From NCBI GenBank assembly GCA_020062605.1, contig JAGUWA010000009.1:1-21799 (forward strand): DNA of 21,799 nucleotides, given 5' to 3'. This stretch comes from Parvibaculum sp. (GTDB lineage Bacteria > Pseudomonadota > Alphaproteobacteria > Parvibaculales > Parvibaculaceae). Under the pieces are notes generated by a model that made no database searches, was not told the DNA's origin, and saw nothing but the letters and a program-made list of their open reading frames with translations. A program made the translations under genes and the position numbers. Shown piece after piece: positions 1 through 12,500 of this stretch. Position 1 is the first letter of the stretch; every line of letters begins with the position of its first letter.

Positions 1-393
1 GAGTCGGGCGACACGATGACGCTTTCGGTGATGGGCCGCATCGCCGCCGGCACACCCATCGAGGCGCTGCAGGAGGAAAGCCATCAGGTCAGCGTGCCGC
101 TTACGCTTCTCGGTTCGGGCGAGCACTATGCACTCGAGGTCAAAGGCGACTCGATGATCGAAGCCGGCATCCTCGACGGCGACACGGTGCTCATCCAGCG
201 TTGTGACACAGCGACGAGCGGCGACATCGTTGTGGCGCTCGTGGACGGCTACGAGGCAACGTTGAAGCGGCTTCGCAAGAAGGGTGACTCGATCGCGCTC
301 GAAGCTGCGAACCCGGCTTATGAGACTCGTATTTTCGGGCCCGATCGCGTCAAGGTGCAGGGCAAGCTGGTCGGCCTGTTGCGCCGCTACTGA
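1..393 (+). CDS. lexA: LexA repressor, C-terminal protease part (5' end outside window)
   Basis: This is the SOS-response repressor, which self-cleaves when RecA filaments form on single-stranded DNA. The reading frame is open from base 1, so the N-terminal winged-helix DNA-binding domain lies outside the window and only 130 residues of the S24 peptidase domain are seen. The Ala-Gly self-cleavage site is visible in GRIAAGTP. The catalytic serine lies in VKGDSMIEAGI and the general-base lysine in YEATLKRLRKK, both in the usual order and spacing. The ATG at 16 is internal to the domain and not the true start. The stop codon overlaps the 3' end of the convergent comEC by 7 bp, so no dedicated terminator fits between them. 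The family call is secure; the missing half cannot be judged. Confidence 0.95.
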   Translation, partial: ESGDTMTLSVMGRIAAGTPIEALQEESHQVSVPLTLLGSGEHYALEVKGDSMIEAGILDGDTVLIQRCDTATSGDIVVALVDGYEATLKRLRKKGDSIALEAANPAYETRIFGPDRVKVQGKLVGLLRRY

Positions 394-2546
394 CGCTGCT
401 GTCCGTTTCGTTGAACCCACGGCCGCTCGCCGCGCAACTCGCGCGCCGTGTGAATGCGGAATGTACCGTCCGGCGCTAGCGTTATCGTCGTTGCGCCGTT
501 CCGCCAGAAGAAGAAATAGTCGAGCAACAGCCGCGCCGAACATTCGTTTCGAATGCGGCGGGGAACAGGAACTGCGGCGGCAACGATATCGGCTTTCTCG
601 CAATCCTCGACGACTGCTGCAAGGCTTGATGGAAATGCGACGACCGGACGGCCCTCTTCCCGGTAGACACATCCGCCTCCATCGCAGCCGATGAATTCCG
701 AGCGGGCAGCCTCTCGCGCCGTCCTTGTGTCTCCCTCGTAACGCAGCCATTGCTCCGCCGTGTAGGAAGGTCGGGCTGCGGTGAGAGCGAGATTTCCGTC
801 AGCGGTGCGTGCGGCAAAAAGCGCGGCATCCCTATCAATCAGTATGTCGGAAGGAGTGGCGCTTCCCCATAAGCCAAGACCGACCGCAATCGGAACAAGC
901 CCGGCATAGCGCCACCGCGCCCGCCACAATGTCAGCCACAGCGCCCCGAACACCGCGATCACAAGCGCCGAAAGCGGCGCGGCCGGAACGAGCCTATCCG
1001 CTCCCTGCCAGGCAGCAACTTCGTGCGCGACGGCAAGCATGCCGTCGACGCCCTTCCCCATCAGCCAGAGAGCCGGACCGTCGAGCCCGAAAGGCATCAG
1101 CAGCAAGGCAAGCAGCGCCATCGGCATCACAACGATGCCGACAAGGGGCATCGCGGCCATGTTACCCGCCAGGCCATAGATCGCGATGCGGTTGAAATGA
1201 AAAGCAGCAATGACGCCCGTTGCCGTTCCGGCGACGACGCTTGTCAATGCAATGCCGAGGATGTAGCCAGCGCCGCGCGAAACCAGTGCCTCAACGCCCG
1301 TTGCGCGCGGTCTCAATGACCACCTGCGCACCGGTTCGCTTTCGTAAAATGCGATGAGCGCGATCACCGCTGCGAACGACATCTGAAAGCTCGCGCCGAT
1401 CAAGCTTTCTGGCCGCCATATCAGTATGACGGTTGCTGCCAGCATCACGTTCCGCATGCTGAGAGCCGGCCTGTCCAGCAGTACAGCAAGGAACATCAGG
1501 CAAATCATGATCCAGGCGCGTTGCGTTGCGACGGCCGCGCCCGATATCAGCAGATAGAAGGTCGCGCCGAGGATGGCGACGGTCGCTGCCCATTTCTTGA
1601 CCGGATACCGGAGCGCCAGTCCCGGCAGCAGCACGAGAAAAGCCCTTACCGCCCAGAAGAGCGATCCTGCGAACAGGACCATATGAAGACCCGAGATCGA
1701 GAGCACATGGTAGATGCCCGCCGCCCGCAGATCCGCCGAAATTTCGTCGGGAATACTTGCCCGCTCGCCCGTCACGAGAGCTGCGGCCACGGCGCCGCTC
1801 GTGCCGCCGATCCGCAGCCGCATGCGCTCGCCTATCTTCATCCGCAGGACAGTCAGCAGGTTTCCCGCACCTGCCGGCGGCGCGGTCTCCTCAGGGGTCG
1901 TATAGGCAAATCCCACTGCACCTATCGAGGAGAACCACGCCTGCCTTGCGAAGTCGAACCCGTTTGGCAACACAGGTTCCGGCGGTGGCATGAGCCGTGC
2001 CCTCAACCTCACCACGGCCCCCGGCCGTAAAACCGCGTCGCGCAGCCTGACGTTCAGCCTTACCTTTACCGGCAATCGCTCGGATGGAAGCCCTGCAAAC
2101 GACACAGGCGCCAGCACGGCCGACAGAGAACCCGTCTCTGTCCTCTCGGCTGAGAGGACGAGGCCCGCGAGTTCTCCTGACATTGGCCGCTCCAGAACGG
2201 GCGCCGCTACTGCATGAAAACGCAATACCGACGCCACAAGGCCGATAGAGACGCACAAGAGCGCCATTGAAACGGGTCCGGCAAAAGGCCGGTGCCTTGT
2301 CCGCCAGGCGAGGCCCGCTGCGACCAGCGGTGGAAGAATCGCCCCCCACAGGGAAGGCTCGAAATCCAGGCCGAAATAGAGCGCAATACCCGCCCCCATG
2401 AAGACGGGTATCCAGAGAAACATACGGTCGTTATCGGCGGCGTAGGAAGCCCGCAGCCAGGAAGCGCAGGCGCCAAAGCCCTCGCGAGTTCCCGTCACCA
2501 GCCTCATCAATGCGGGCCGCCAGCGCCCGTCCGCCGCCATCGTCAC
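387..2546 (-). CDS. comEC: ComEC/Rec2-family DNA-uptake channel protein
   Basis: Polytopic inner-membrane protein of the ComEC/Rec2 family, which moves single-stranded DNA into the cytoplasm in natural transformation. The 719 residues hold an N-terminal membrane pair and an OB-like DUF4131 region (about 40-220). The Competence domain follows, with its signature HVLSISGLHM at about 280-289, then a long run of hydrophobic helices to about residue 560. The C-terminal ~150 residues do not show the HxHxDH metal site of the metallo-beta-lactamase domain found in Bacillus ComEC. They carry several cysteines (GCDGGGC, EDCEKAD, RNECSAR) instead. I believe the short form is common in alphaproteobacteria. 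The first codon is GTG at 2546; an ATG two codons later (2540) is an alternative, with a G-rich AGGGGGG upstream of both. No other competence genes are visible, so a role in transformation is inferred from family only. Confidence 0.9.
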   Translation of the reverse strand: MTMAADGRWRPALMRLVTGTREGFGACASWLRASYAADNDRMFLWIPVFMGAGIALYFGLDFEPSLWGAILPPLVAAGLAWRTRHRPFAGPVSMALLCVSIGLVASVLRFHAVAAPVLERPMSGELAGLVLSAERTETGSLSAVLAPVSFAGLPSERLPVKVRLNVRLRDAVLRPGAVVRLRARLMPPPEPVLPNGFDFARQAWFSSIGAVGFAYTTPEETAPPAGAGNLLTVLRMKIGERMRLRIGGTSGAVAAALVTGERASIPDEISADLRAAGIYHVLSISGLHMVLFAGSLFWAVRAFLVLLPGLALRYPVKKWAATVAILGATFYLLISGAAVATQRAWIMICLMFLAVLLDRPALSMRNVMLAATVILIWRPESLIGASFQMSFAAVIALIAFYESEPVRRWSLRPRATGVEALVSRGAGYILGIALTSVVAGTATGVIAAFHFNRIAIYGLAGNMAAMPLVGIVVMPMALLALLLMPFGLDGPALWLMGKGVDGMLAVAHEVAAWQGADRLVPAAPLSALVIAVFGALWLTLWRARWRYAGLVPIAVGLGLWGSATPSDILIDRDAALFAARTADGNLALTAARPSYTAEQWLRYEGDTRTAREAARSEFIGCDGGGCVYREEGRPVVAFPSSLAAVVEDCEKADIVAAAVPVPRRIRNECSARLLLDYFFFWRNGATTITLAPDGTFRIHTARELRGERPWVQRNGQQRQ

Positions 2547-2655
2547 ATAGCCCCCCTGGCTTGATGTCCGAAGGTGCTCGAATCTCGTTAGGACTTCCCC
2601 CTAACCCCATTGCATCAAACACTTTTTTGTGCGCCCGCGCCGGTATATTTCGGGC

Positions 2656-2685
2656 TTACGCTGCGTTGCCGCGATGTGCTAGAAA
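2656..2685 (+). promoter_or_regulatory. Candidate promoter of gltX
   Basis: In the 253-bp divergent gap between comEC and gltX there is an extended -10-like element, TGC-TAGAAA (hexamer 2680-2685). It is preceded at 18 bp by a weak -35 candidate, TTACGC (2656-2661). It would give a leader of about 107 bases before the gltX start. The match is only moderate. A small inverted repeat GTTAGG/CCTAAC (2587-2605) lies further towards comEC and could belong to comEC control. Both are guesses from base pattern. Confidence 0.25.
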
Positions 2686-2799
2686 TCCCTGCCTCGCAGC
2701 TGACCTTCAAGGCGCCATTGCCATAATCCGGGTCAAAGCTTGCCAACATTTCTTGGAGTTGCCTAGCCGTGCGGCTGCGGAGCCGGATCGCAGGAGATC

Positions 2800-4212
2800 A
2801 TGACGGAACAGAAGAAAGTCATCACCCGTTTCGCGCCGTCGCCAACAGGCTACCTCCATATCGGAGGCGCCCGCACGGCGTTGTTCAACTGGCTGTTCGC
2901 CCGTCATCATGGCGGCCGCTTCCTGCTACGTATTGAAGACACCGACCGGGAGCGCTCGACCGAGAGTGCCATCGCCGCCATTTTCGAAGGACTGAAATGG
3001 CTGGGCCTCGATTGGGACGAGGACCCCGTTTTCCAGGCCTCGCGGATGTCGCGTCATGCGGAAGTCGCTCAGCGGCTGCTGAGCGAAGGGAATGCCTATT
3101 ACTGCTATGCCAGCCAGGCAGAGCTCGAAGAGATGCGCGAAAAGGCCCGCGCCGAAGGCCGCCCTATCCGTTATGACGGCCGTTGGCGCGATCGCGACCC
3201 TGCCGACGCACCTCCCGGCGTGAAGCCCGTTGTGCGCTTTCGTTCGCCGAACGAGGGCGAAACGATTGTCCGTGACCATGTCATGGGCGAGGTGCGCTTT
3301 CCGAACGAACAGCTGGACGATCTCATCATTCTCCGCAGCGACGGTACGCCGACCTATAACCTATCCGTCGTCGTGGACGACCACGATATGGCCATCACGC
3401 ATATCGTTCGAGGCGATGACCACCTGACGAATGCGGGACGCCAGAGTCAGATATACGCCGCGCTCGGCTGGGACATTCCCGAGTTTGCCCATGTGCCACT
3501 CATCCACGGCCCCGATGGCGCGAAGCTCTCAAAGCGCCATGGCGCGCTCGGCGCCGAAGCGTATCGCGATATGGGCTACCTGCCGGAAGCCATGCGCAAC
3601 TATCTGGTTCGCCTCGGCTGGAGCCATGGCGACGACGAGATTTTTTCGACCGATCAGGCAATCGAGTGGTTCAACCTCGAGAGCATCGGACGCTCGCCTG
3701 CCCGCTTCGATTTCGCAAAGCTGGAAAGCCTCAATGGCCACTATATCCGCGAGGCCAATAATGAGCGGCTGGCCGACGAAGTGATCGCACTCATGACGCG
3801 GCTCGACGGCTGGCAGGCGGACGATGTCTTCAGATCGAAGCTCATTGCACTGATGCCGGGCCTGAAGGAACGCGCGAAGACGCTGGTCGAACTGGGCCGG
3901 GGGGCAGCCTTCCTCCTCGCCCGCCGGCCTCTCGCCTGCGACGAGAAAGCCAGCCAGCTTCTCAATGACGAGTCCCGGGCACTTCTTTCCCGCCTCATTC
4001 CCCGCCTGGAAGCGCGGAACGTATGGGAGATTGCCGAAATCGAGGCAACGATCAGGGCCTTTGCGGAAGAAGAGAACCTGAAGCTCGGCAAGGTGGCGCA
4101 GCCGTTGCGCGCCGCGGTAACGGGCAGCACCGTATCTCCGCCCATATTCGACGTACTGGCGACGCTCGGGCGCGACGAGGCGATTGGACGGATCAAGGAT
4201 CAGGCAGCGTAA
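2800..4212 (+). CDS. gltX: Glutamyl-tRNA synthetase
   Basis: Class I aminoacyl-tRNA synthetase that charges tRNA-Glu, and possibly tRNA-Gln in organisms using the GatCAB transamidation route. At 470 residues it has the normal bacterial length. The Rossmann catalytic domain begins at once with RFAPSPTGYLHIGGART, where the HIGH motif reads HIGG (residues 20-23). The second ATP-binding signature, KMSKS, reads KLSKR at residues 242-246, followed by HGA. The C-terminal part is the helical anticodon-binding domain. The start is supported by AGGAG a few bases upstream (2792-2796), although the spacing is short. The gene is divergent from comEC and lies 111 bp upstream of gltA in the same direction, so partial co-transcription is possible. 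Nothing in the protein looks abnormal. Confidence 0.97.
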   Translation: MTEQKKVITRFAPSPTGYLHIGGARTALFNWLFARHHGGRFLLRIEDTDRERSTESAIAAIFEGLKWLGLDWDEDPVFQASRMSRHAEVAQRLLSEGNAYYCYASQAELEEMREKARAEGRPIRYDGRWRDRDPADAPPGVKPVVRFRSPNEGETIVRDHVMGEVRFPNEQLDDLIILRSDGTPTYNLSVVVDDHDMAITHIVRGDDHLTNAGRQSQIYAALGWDIPEFAHVPLIHGPDGAKLSKRHGALGAEAYRDMGYLPEAMRNYLVRLGWSHGDDEIFSTDQAIEWFNLESIGRSPARFDFAKLESLNGHYIREANNERLADEVIALMTRLDGWQADDVFRSKLIALMPGLKERAKTLVELGRGAAFLLARRPLACDEKASQLLNDESRALLSRLIPRLEARNVWEIAEIEATIRAFAEEENLKLGKVAQPLRAAVTGSTVSPPIFDVLATLGRDEAIGRIKDQAA

Positions 4213-4273
4213 ACCGGCCCTTGCGCCGGCGCCGCTGCGAGACAGAATGATGTTTAACGAACTGCCCGGCATT

Positions 4274-4289
4274 GCCGCTCCAGAGCGGC
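4274..4289 (+). other. Small hairpin in the gltX-gltA gap
   Basis: GCCGCTC and GAGCGGC are perfectly complementary (4274-4280 with 4283-4289). In practice this is a 6-bp stem with a CCAG tetraloop, about 34 bases before the gltA start codon. There is no T-run after it, so it is not a classical terminator. It may be a leader structure of gltA or a processing site. Only the complementarity is seen; the function is unknown. Confidence 0.3.
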
Positions 4290-4323
4290 TCACCGGCCAG
4301 CCCAACAGGACAGGTAGGCAGGC

Positions 4324-5640
<1,317 letters not shown>

Positions 5641-5746
5641 TATTCCGCGCCGAAAAGAAAGGGCGTTCCTGCGGGCCAGCCCCCTAAACTAAATGTTGAT
5701 TTCCGAGGGGTGGCGGCGTCAGGTAGTCTACCACGCGCCTACATAT

Positions 5747-5780
5747 GGCGGGCTTGGCCTAATGGTCAGCCCGCCATTTT
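5747..5780 (+). terminator. Hairpin terminator candidate downstream of gltA
   Basis: GGCGGGCT (5747-5754) pairs perfectly with AGCCCGCC (5768-5775). An inner GGCC/GGTC stem (one G-T pair) extends it after a single bulged T, closing a TAAT loop. ATTTTCG follows immediately. The GC-rich stem plus short T-run on the + strand fits a Rho-independent terminator for the gltX-gltA transcript, although the T-run is short. Confidence 0.55.
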
Positions 5781-5867
5781 CGTATAAACACATCAAACAG
5801 CGCTTTTTGGGATACCCTGACGAAGATAAATCGGTCAAATCATTCAGTGTACGCAGGATTTCGTCAA

Positions 5868-6326
5868 ATGGAGGAAACGTTCATCTTCTACATGCCCTCT
5901 GATTTTCCGCGAGATGACGTTGTAGAAATAGGAAGGTTCTTGACAGGAAGTGGCGCACTGGTTCCGTCATTCATTCCCGCCCCGGCAGGTCTTCTGAATA
6001 TCGAGGCTTTGATATCCGCGAAGGAGGTCGATGGAATCGACATTCAGATATTGCCGGACCGCAATCTCGCTTCTCGAATCGCCTTGGTCGCAAAGCAGGG
6101 GATTCAACGAGAGATGGACTATTCAACGAAAGTTGTGGCTCACACGATGGCGTTCGCCCAGGCAATGGGCCTGCTCTTTGAGCCGTCAATTTTTTGTTAT
6201 GCAACCTTCCAATGCGAGAAGGGCAAGCGGCAAATTATGACCGAGACAGTTGGCCGCAGCATCGCAGGCAGAACGCAAGTATCGTACACAAGGCCACGTC
6301 TGTCACTGCACACGCTGAGCACATAG
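5868..6326 (+). CDS. Hypothetical protein, possibly truncated at the C-terminus
   Basis: I do not recognise this product. From the ATG at 5868 it encodes 152 residues. This start is preferred because AGGA (5855-5858) lies 9 bases upstream; a GTG at 5847 in the same frame is the alternative. Residues 1 to about 110 look like a globular mixed alpha/beta protein with no signal peptide or membrane segment. After EPSI (about residue 112) the character changes to basic and low-complexity, ending in RPRLSLHTLST. In another frame the same DNA reads NLPMREGQAANYDRD and stays open to 6346, which hints at a frameshift. Base composition drops: three 60-base lines that I counted gave about 43, 55 and 45% GC, against 62% for one line in gltA. 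This, and its place between core genes, suggests acquired or decaying DNA. The remaining bases to 6566 hold nothing I can identify. Confidence 0.45.
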   Translation: MEETFIFYMPSDFPRDDVVEIGRFLTGSGALVPSFIPAPAGLLNIEALISAKEVDGIDIQILPDRNLASRIALVAKQGIQREMDYSTKVVAHTMAFAQAMGLLFEPSIFCYATFQCEKGKRQIMTETVGRSIAGRTQVSYTRPRLSLHTLST

Positions 6327-6566
6327 CGCGTTCTATGTCATTGTAACAAAACGCAAATAGCCCAACTCCCTCACAGGTACGATGGCGATTGTCTTTGTCG
6401 GCGCGTTCAACTGCTTACCCGGACACAGGGAACATTCAGGCGGCCTCGCTTACGCCGTGGCACCCGCCGAAGCGCATGTCACGCACAAGAGAATTTCGGG
6501 GCGACGGCGCCTCCATCGTCGTGCAGACGTTCCTTCAGCTAAGAATCTGGATCAGCGCATCATTCG

Positions 6567-9500
6567 TCAGCCCGCAACTTCACCCGTGGCCCGCAGGCGT
6601 ATGACGACTTTCCGTTGAACGCCGTCTTCGGGAAACTCCACGGTCTGCCCCTCACACACTTTCCCGTCCACGGTCATTTCGACCGCACCCTTCTGAAGGC
6701 GCTCCGGGTTTTCGACGCGGATGAGCAGGGAACCATTGTCGCGCCGGAGTTCGGCTTCGAACGACTCCCAATGAGATGGCAAGCATGGGTCGATGACGAG
6801 CCGGCCACCGGAAAGTTTCAATCCGAGGATCGCTTCGACGCCCAGGCGCCACGTCCATGCTGCGGCGCCGGTGTACCAGCTCCAGCCGCCGCGGCCGACA
6901 TGCGGCGCGACGCCGCCTATATCTGCGGCGACAACATAGGGTTCGTCACGATATCGCACGACCTCGCTGGCGTTTTGCGTCCTTTTGACCGAATTCAGAA
7001 TTTCGAAGATGCGCCATGCGCGATCTCCCTCGCCACGCGCCGCCAAGGCAAGCCCGAACCAGGCCGCCGCGTGAGAATATTGCCCCCCGTTCTCGCGAAT
7101 GCCCGGCGGATAGGCCTTGATGTAACCCGGATCGCGCGGCGTCTTGTCGAAGGGTGGCCAGAGGAGTCGGATCACCCGGTCTTCCTCGCATACTAAATCC
7201 CGCTCCGCGCTATCGAGGGCCTTGTCGACGCGATCCGGCGCGCCGGCGCCGGAAAGGGCCGCCCAGGATTGAGCGATGGAATCGATCCGGCATTCGTCGC
7301 TGCTGTCCGAACCCCAGGGCCGTCCATTGTCGTCGAGCGCCCGCATGTACCAGTTGCCGTCCCACCCCTCGTCTTCGACGGCACGCACCATTTCGCACGC
7401 GCGGTCGTTCCAGTAGCCCGCGAGATCGTCACGATCCATATACCCGGCCAACCTGACAAAGCCGTTCATCGCGGCAATCGCAAACCAGGCAAGCCAGATG
7501 CTCTCGCCCCGCCCCTGAGCACCGACACGATCCATGCCGTCATTCCAGTCGCCCGAGCCGATCAGCGGTAAACCATGCGCTCCCTGCGTGACACCGCGTT
7601 CCAGCGCCCGCCGGCAGTGCTCGAAAATCATCCGTGTCTCGCCCGGCGTGTCGAAACGCGCGTAACGATCATGCTCCCCCGGTGCCAGCACCGGCGCATG
7701 CAGAAAAGGCACTTCCTCGGCCAAGATGGAACGATCGCCGGTCGCCTTGACATAATGGCTGACCGCATAAGGAAGCCACAGCATATCGTCGGAGCAGTGC
7801 GTGCGTACCCCTCTGTCGTGCGGCGGGTGCCACCAGTGAAGCACGTCACCCTCCTCGAACTGATGTGCGGCACAGGCGAGGATATGCGCGCGGGCACGGG
7901 CGGGATCGGCATGAAGCAGCGACAGAACGTCCTGAAGTTGATCGCGGAAGCCGAACGCGCCACCCGCCTGATAGAAGCCTGCTCTGGCAAGAACGCGCGA
8001 GGAAAGGGTCTGATATGGCAACCAGCGATTGACAATGAGATCGAAAGCCGAATCCGGCGTTCGGACCGTCACGGCACCCAACCGGTAATCCCATTGACGT
8101 GTCAAAGCTTCAAATGCGCGATCGACCGCGGTCGGTTCCTGCCAACGGCGCGCAAGTTCCGCCGCATGCGCCCGGTCGTCTCCCTGACCGAGGACGAAAA
8201 CGACCTCGGCAGTTTTCCCGCCCGCGATATCGAGATGTACCTGATAAGCCGCGCAGGGATCGGCGCCGGTCCTTACCCGGCCGCCGAGATCCCATAGCCG
8301 CAGACCGGCCGGGTTCGCAATGTCGCCCTCGCGGCCGAGAAAATCCTGGCGGTCGGTCGTCAGGCTGTGTGGCGCGTGACTGGATGTCAGGAATGCAACG
8401 CGCTCGCCGAAGTCGGGATTCCACGGGTTGCGTGCCAGAAGCGAATGACTGCCGCTGTCATATTCGCAAACAACATGCGGCCGGGCGGCGCTGCGCAAGG
8501 CGCCGAGCACCCACTCCGCATAATATGTCGCGGTGACGCGCCGGGCCTGGGCGGCGAGATTGCTCAAGCGGAGCCGCATGATCTTGACCGGATCGTCGTT
8601 CGGCACGAAGACAAGTAGCTCCTGCTCCAGCCCGTGGCTGTTCTGGCGCCATACCGTGTAGCCCGCGCCATGCGTCGTTTGGCAGACCGCTCCCCTGCCT
8701 GCCGGCATGGGCGTGGGCGACCAGACCCCGGCGCTCTCCTCGTCACGCAAATAAAGCACCTCGCCCGGCGGATCGGCGACGGGATCGTTGGTCCAGGGTG
8801 TCAGGCGGTTCTCGCCGCTGTTGACAGCCCAGGTAAATCCGCCGCCCGACTCGGTCACGAGGGTGCCGAATGTTTCGTTCGCAAGAATATTCGACCATGG
8901 CGCCGGGGTGCCCTTGCCCGCTTCCGGCTGGATCACATATTCACGTCCATCCGGCGTGAACCCGCCAATAGCATTGTCGAACAGAAGATCGGCCGGACGC
9001 TCGACCGGTGGAATTTCTTCCGTTGGAACCGGAGAGCCGGAGCCGCCGAAATGCGGAACGGCCGGCCGCGACGGCATCGCCTTCGTGAGCTGGTGCTCAA
9101 GGCGGCCTTCCGACTCGTCGAGGATGACATGGGCGACGCTTTCCAGCAGACGTATGTCTTCTTCGCCCATATGGTCTGCGAAAAGCAGATGGACGGCCTG
9201 ATGACGACCCGAGGCTCCATGCCCCTTGCCGAATTCACGCAACATGACCGAGAGGCGCTCGCGCGACTGATCGATATATCCGGATGGTCCCGTGCGAAGC
9301 AGGACGAGGTCGACACGAAAGCCGCGCTGGTGCCACAGACAGTGCGCGGCGGCCAACAGCCGCAGGATATCTGATGTATCGGTGTCGGTTGTCCGGAACA
9401 GGAGGATCGGCAAATCGCCGGAAATGCCCAAGCCCCAGAGCCTCGGCTGACCAAGCCGGTTTGCGGCGATCACGGCGGGGGCTGCTCTCAGTTCATGATA

Positions 9501-12500
9501 GGGATACAGCAGGAGCGAAGCAAGCTGCTGCAGTTCGGGAAGCCGCGGCGACTCGAGAGCGAGATGCTGGACCTCGCGCGCCATACCTGCCGCGGCATCG
9601 GAGAGCGCCCAGTCCAGCGAGGCGAGCGTTGCATAGCGCTCGGCGAGTTCCAGAGCGGACTCACGCGAGCCGGCGGCAAACGTCAGAAACGCCAGTTCAC
9701 GTCTTTCCCCGGGCTGCAATTCAACGCGCGCCTGAAGCGCCATCGCGGGGTCGAGCGTCCAGCCAACACTACAAGAAAGCCCGTCGACGATGCCGCGCGG
9801 ACGTTGCGACGTTCCGTTTCGTCCCAGAAAGGCCGCGCGGTCCGTTTCAAATCCGATCGGATCCAGAGCGGTGCCGTTCGAGACAATTCGGTGAAGCATG
9901 ACCGGCGGCTTTTCGCCGGGATGACGTATACGGCGGGTGAAAAGCAAACCGTCCAGATTCGGAATGTGCTCGCTGCCCACAAAAAGCTTGCTGAACGCAA
10001 GATGCCGCTCATCCTCAAGCGGCGGCGCCAGAACGACCTCGCCGTAACTTGTGAGTTCGAGCGTCCGTATCTGGTCACTTTCATTGACAATGGTGAGGCG
10101 CCGGATTTCGACATCGTCGCCCGCCGCAACCCCAACCTCCATGCGCAGTCCGATGCCGTGGTCCCGGCGGTGAAATTCGACCATGTGCGGATGAAAGACG
10201 GTCTGCGCCTCCTCCGGCCGAACGCCGGTGGGTTGCCGTCCGACAGACCAGATCGCGCCGCTATCCACGTCGCGCACGTAAATCCACAAGCCGTCCCGGT
10301 CGCAGGCGTCGGGCAGCCAGCGGGTGAGCGCCTGGCCATGCCAGAGAAGTCTTCCGCCGCCCGCTTCCGATATCCAGCTCGCCAGACGCCCGTTGGCCAA
10401 CATGTGGATTTGCGGTACAGACGGAGTGACGGTCGGCTGCCATGCGTCGAGAACGGGGATTGCCGCTTGGTGCGACGACGGTCGCAGGCGTTCTTCCTCG
10501 CGGGCCTGCTCCGGCGGCAGTTCCCTCGGGATGCGTTCGTGCAGCAAGAGTTCCATGACCCGCATTCGACGGTCTTCACGGAACCTGCGGACATGAGCAT
10601 CCTCGCAGAGCGCATTGCCCAAAGCACCCAGGATCATGCCCTGATGATGTGCCATGTAAGCACGAACCGGCAAGAAGCGTTGTCCGGCAGGCACGCGCTC
10701 AGGCGTATAGTCCGCTGCTTCAAACAGGCCAAACGCGCCCACGAGCCCGAGCCGCACCAGTTCGCGCAGGTTTGCTATCGCCGCGCCGGCATTTACCGCG
10801 AGCGCCAGCACCGTCGCATAGGGGGCCACGACATGGTCGTCTGCGAGCCCGCGGCGTAGACCAAGCCCCGGTACGCCGAAGGCCCGATACTGATAGCGGT
10901 GATCCGCATCGCGCGACGCATAGGCCGATTCCGAGATGCCCCATGGAATGCCATGCGCTTTGCCGTATTGTTGCTGAACGTGTACCGCTGCACGCTCGCT
11001 CTGGCCGAGAAGCGTGCCGGCGTCGCTCCGCAGCAGAAGCAGTGGCATGAGATATTCGAACATCGATCCGTTCCACGACACCAGCGACATACCGTGTCCG
11101 GTCTGCGCGAGCGGGCGTCCAAGAAAGAACCAGTGTTCGAGCGGGACATCGCCCTTCGCGATGGCAAAGAAGCTCGCCAGCCGCGCCTCCGTTGCCATGA
11201 GATCGTAGTGGTGGACGTCGACACGATCCGCGCTGTGGTTGTATCCTATAAAAAACAGCCGCTGCTCCCGGTCAAAAAGCGGCCGGAAATCCATTTCATC
11301 CGCCAACTGCTCCGATCGCCTCGCAGCATCCAGCAGGCTCTCGTATAGCTCGTGTTGTGCCTGTGCGCCTCGCGCGAACGCCGTGGCCAGTGCCGAAAAC
11401 CATTGGATTGCCGCTTCGCTCTTTTCATCCTGCGTGACCATTGCCACTATCTCGGCAACCCTGGCATGAGCATCGGCGGTACCCGCAAGCGACATGGAAG
11501 GCGACAGGTTTTCTTCGATGCGGCGCGCGAATTCCTCGCAGCCCGGCGGCGGAGTACCGACCAGGGTAGCCCAGGGCATAAGCGCATCGATATCACGCTG
11601 CATACCAGCCAGATGGTGACGACTGCGCTCAAGCCAGACGTTGATCTCCCTCAGAGCCTCAACGGGTGGCGCTTTCGAGGCGGTAACGAGCTCGTCGACG
11701 AGATCCTCGATTTCCGGCCATGTGTGGCCAACGATGTCCTTCAGGCTCGTGCGCCAGGTCTGCGGGTTCTCGCGGATGTCAGCGATCCGGACAGTGAGAG
11801 ATTCGATCTTCGACTGAAGCCCCTCGCCGCTCGGATCCTTGAATTTCCTTCCCGCCTCCAAGAGGAGACCGAGCGTGTCGCAAAGCCCGTCCCAAAGCAC
11901 TACCGGGAGCGTCGGCCCCCTTGCGGCCTCCAGACACCCTTCCTTCAACGCCAGCAGACAGACAGCCAGATTCCCGCTATCCACCGTCGACACATAGCGG
12001 GGTTCGAGCGGCGTCAGAAACCTGGTGTCATACCAGTTGAAAATATGCCCGTGACAGCGTTCGAGCCGTCCGAGCGTATCGAGAGCATTCTGAACGCGCG
12101 TCGAGAAGTCGATCTTACCGATATAGCCGAGATCGGCAGCCGTCTGTGTCGAGAGGAGCATCATGCCGATGTTGGTTGGCGATGTGCGATGCGCGATCTC
12201 CGCATGCGGCTCTTCCTGGTAGTTGTCGGGCGGCAACCAATTGTCTTCGGGACCGACAAACGTCTCGAAATAAAACCAGGTTCGCCGCGCGAGCCGCCGC
12301 AGGAAGATTTTCTCTGCCTCATCAATCCTCGCAACTGGCACGCGTCGCGGGCGGCGAATCCGGATCGCTATCTCGGGTGCCGCCAGCCAGAGCAGCAGCA
12401 GCGGTGCCGCGGCCGGCAAAGCCGACGGATTTGCCGTGGCAAGCAGTATGAAGAGAGCGGCGGAAAAGACCGGCGCGCTCGCCATGTGCAGCCAGGTTTT

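Noticed and set aside
5747..5775. Resemblance to a tRNA D-arm (TGGCCTAATGGTCA) and possible tRNA gene
   Set aside because: The outer arms pair directly with each other at 29 bases total, leaving no anticodon or T arm. It is better read as a terminator hairpin.
9495..10859. 454-codon open frame on the plus strand
   Set aside because: It lies wholly antisense to the glucan synthase coding sequence, has no domain or ribosome site I can see, and shows shadow-type composition.
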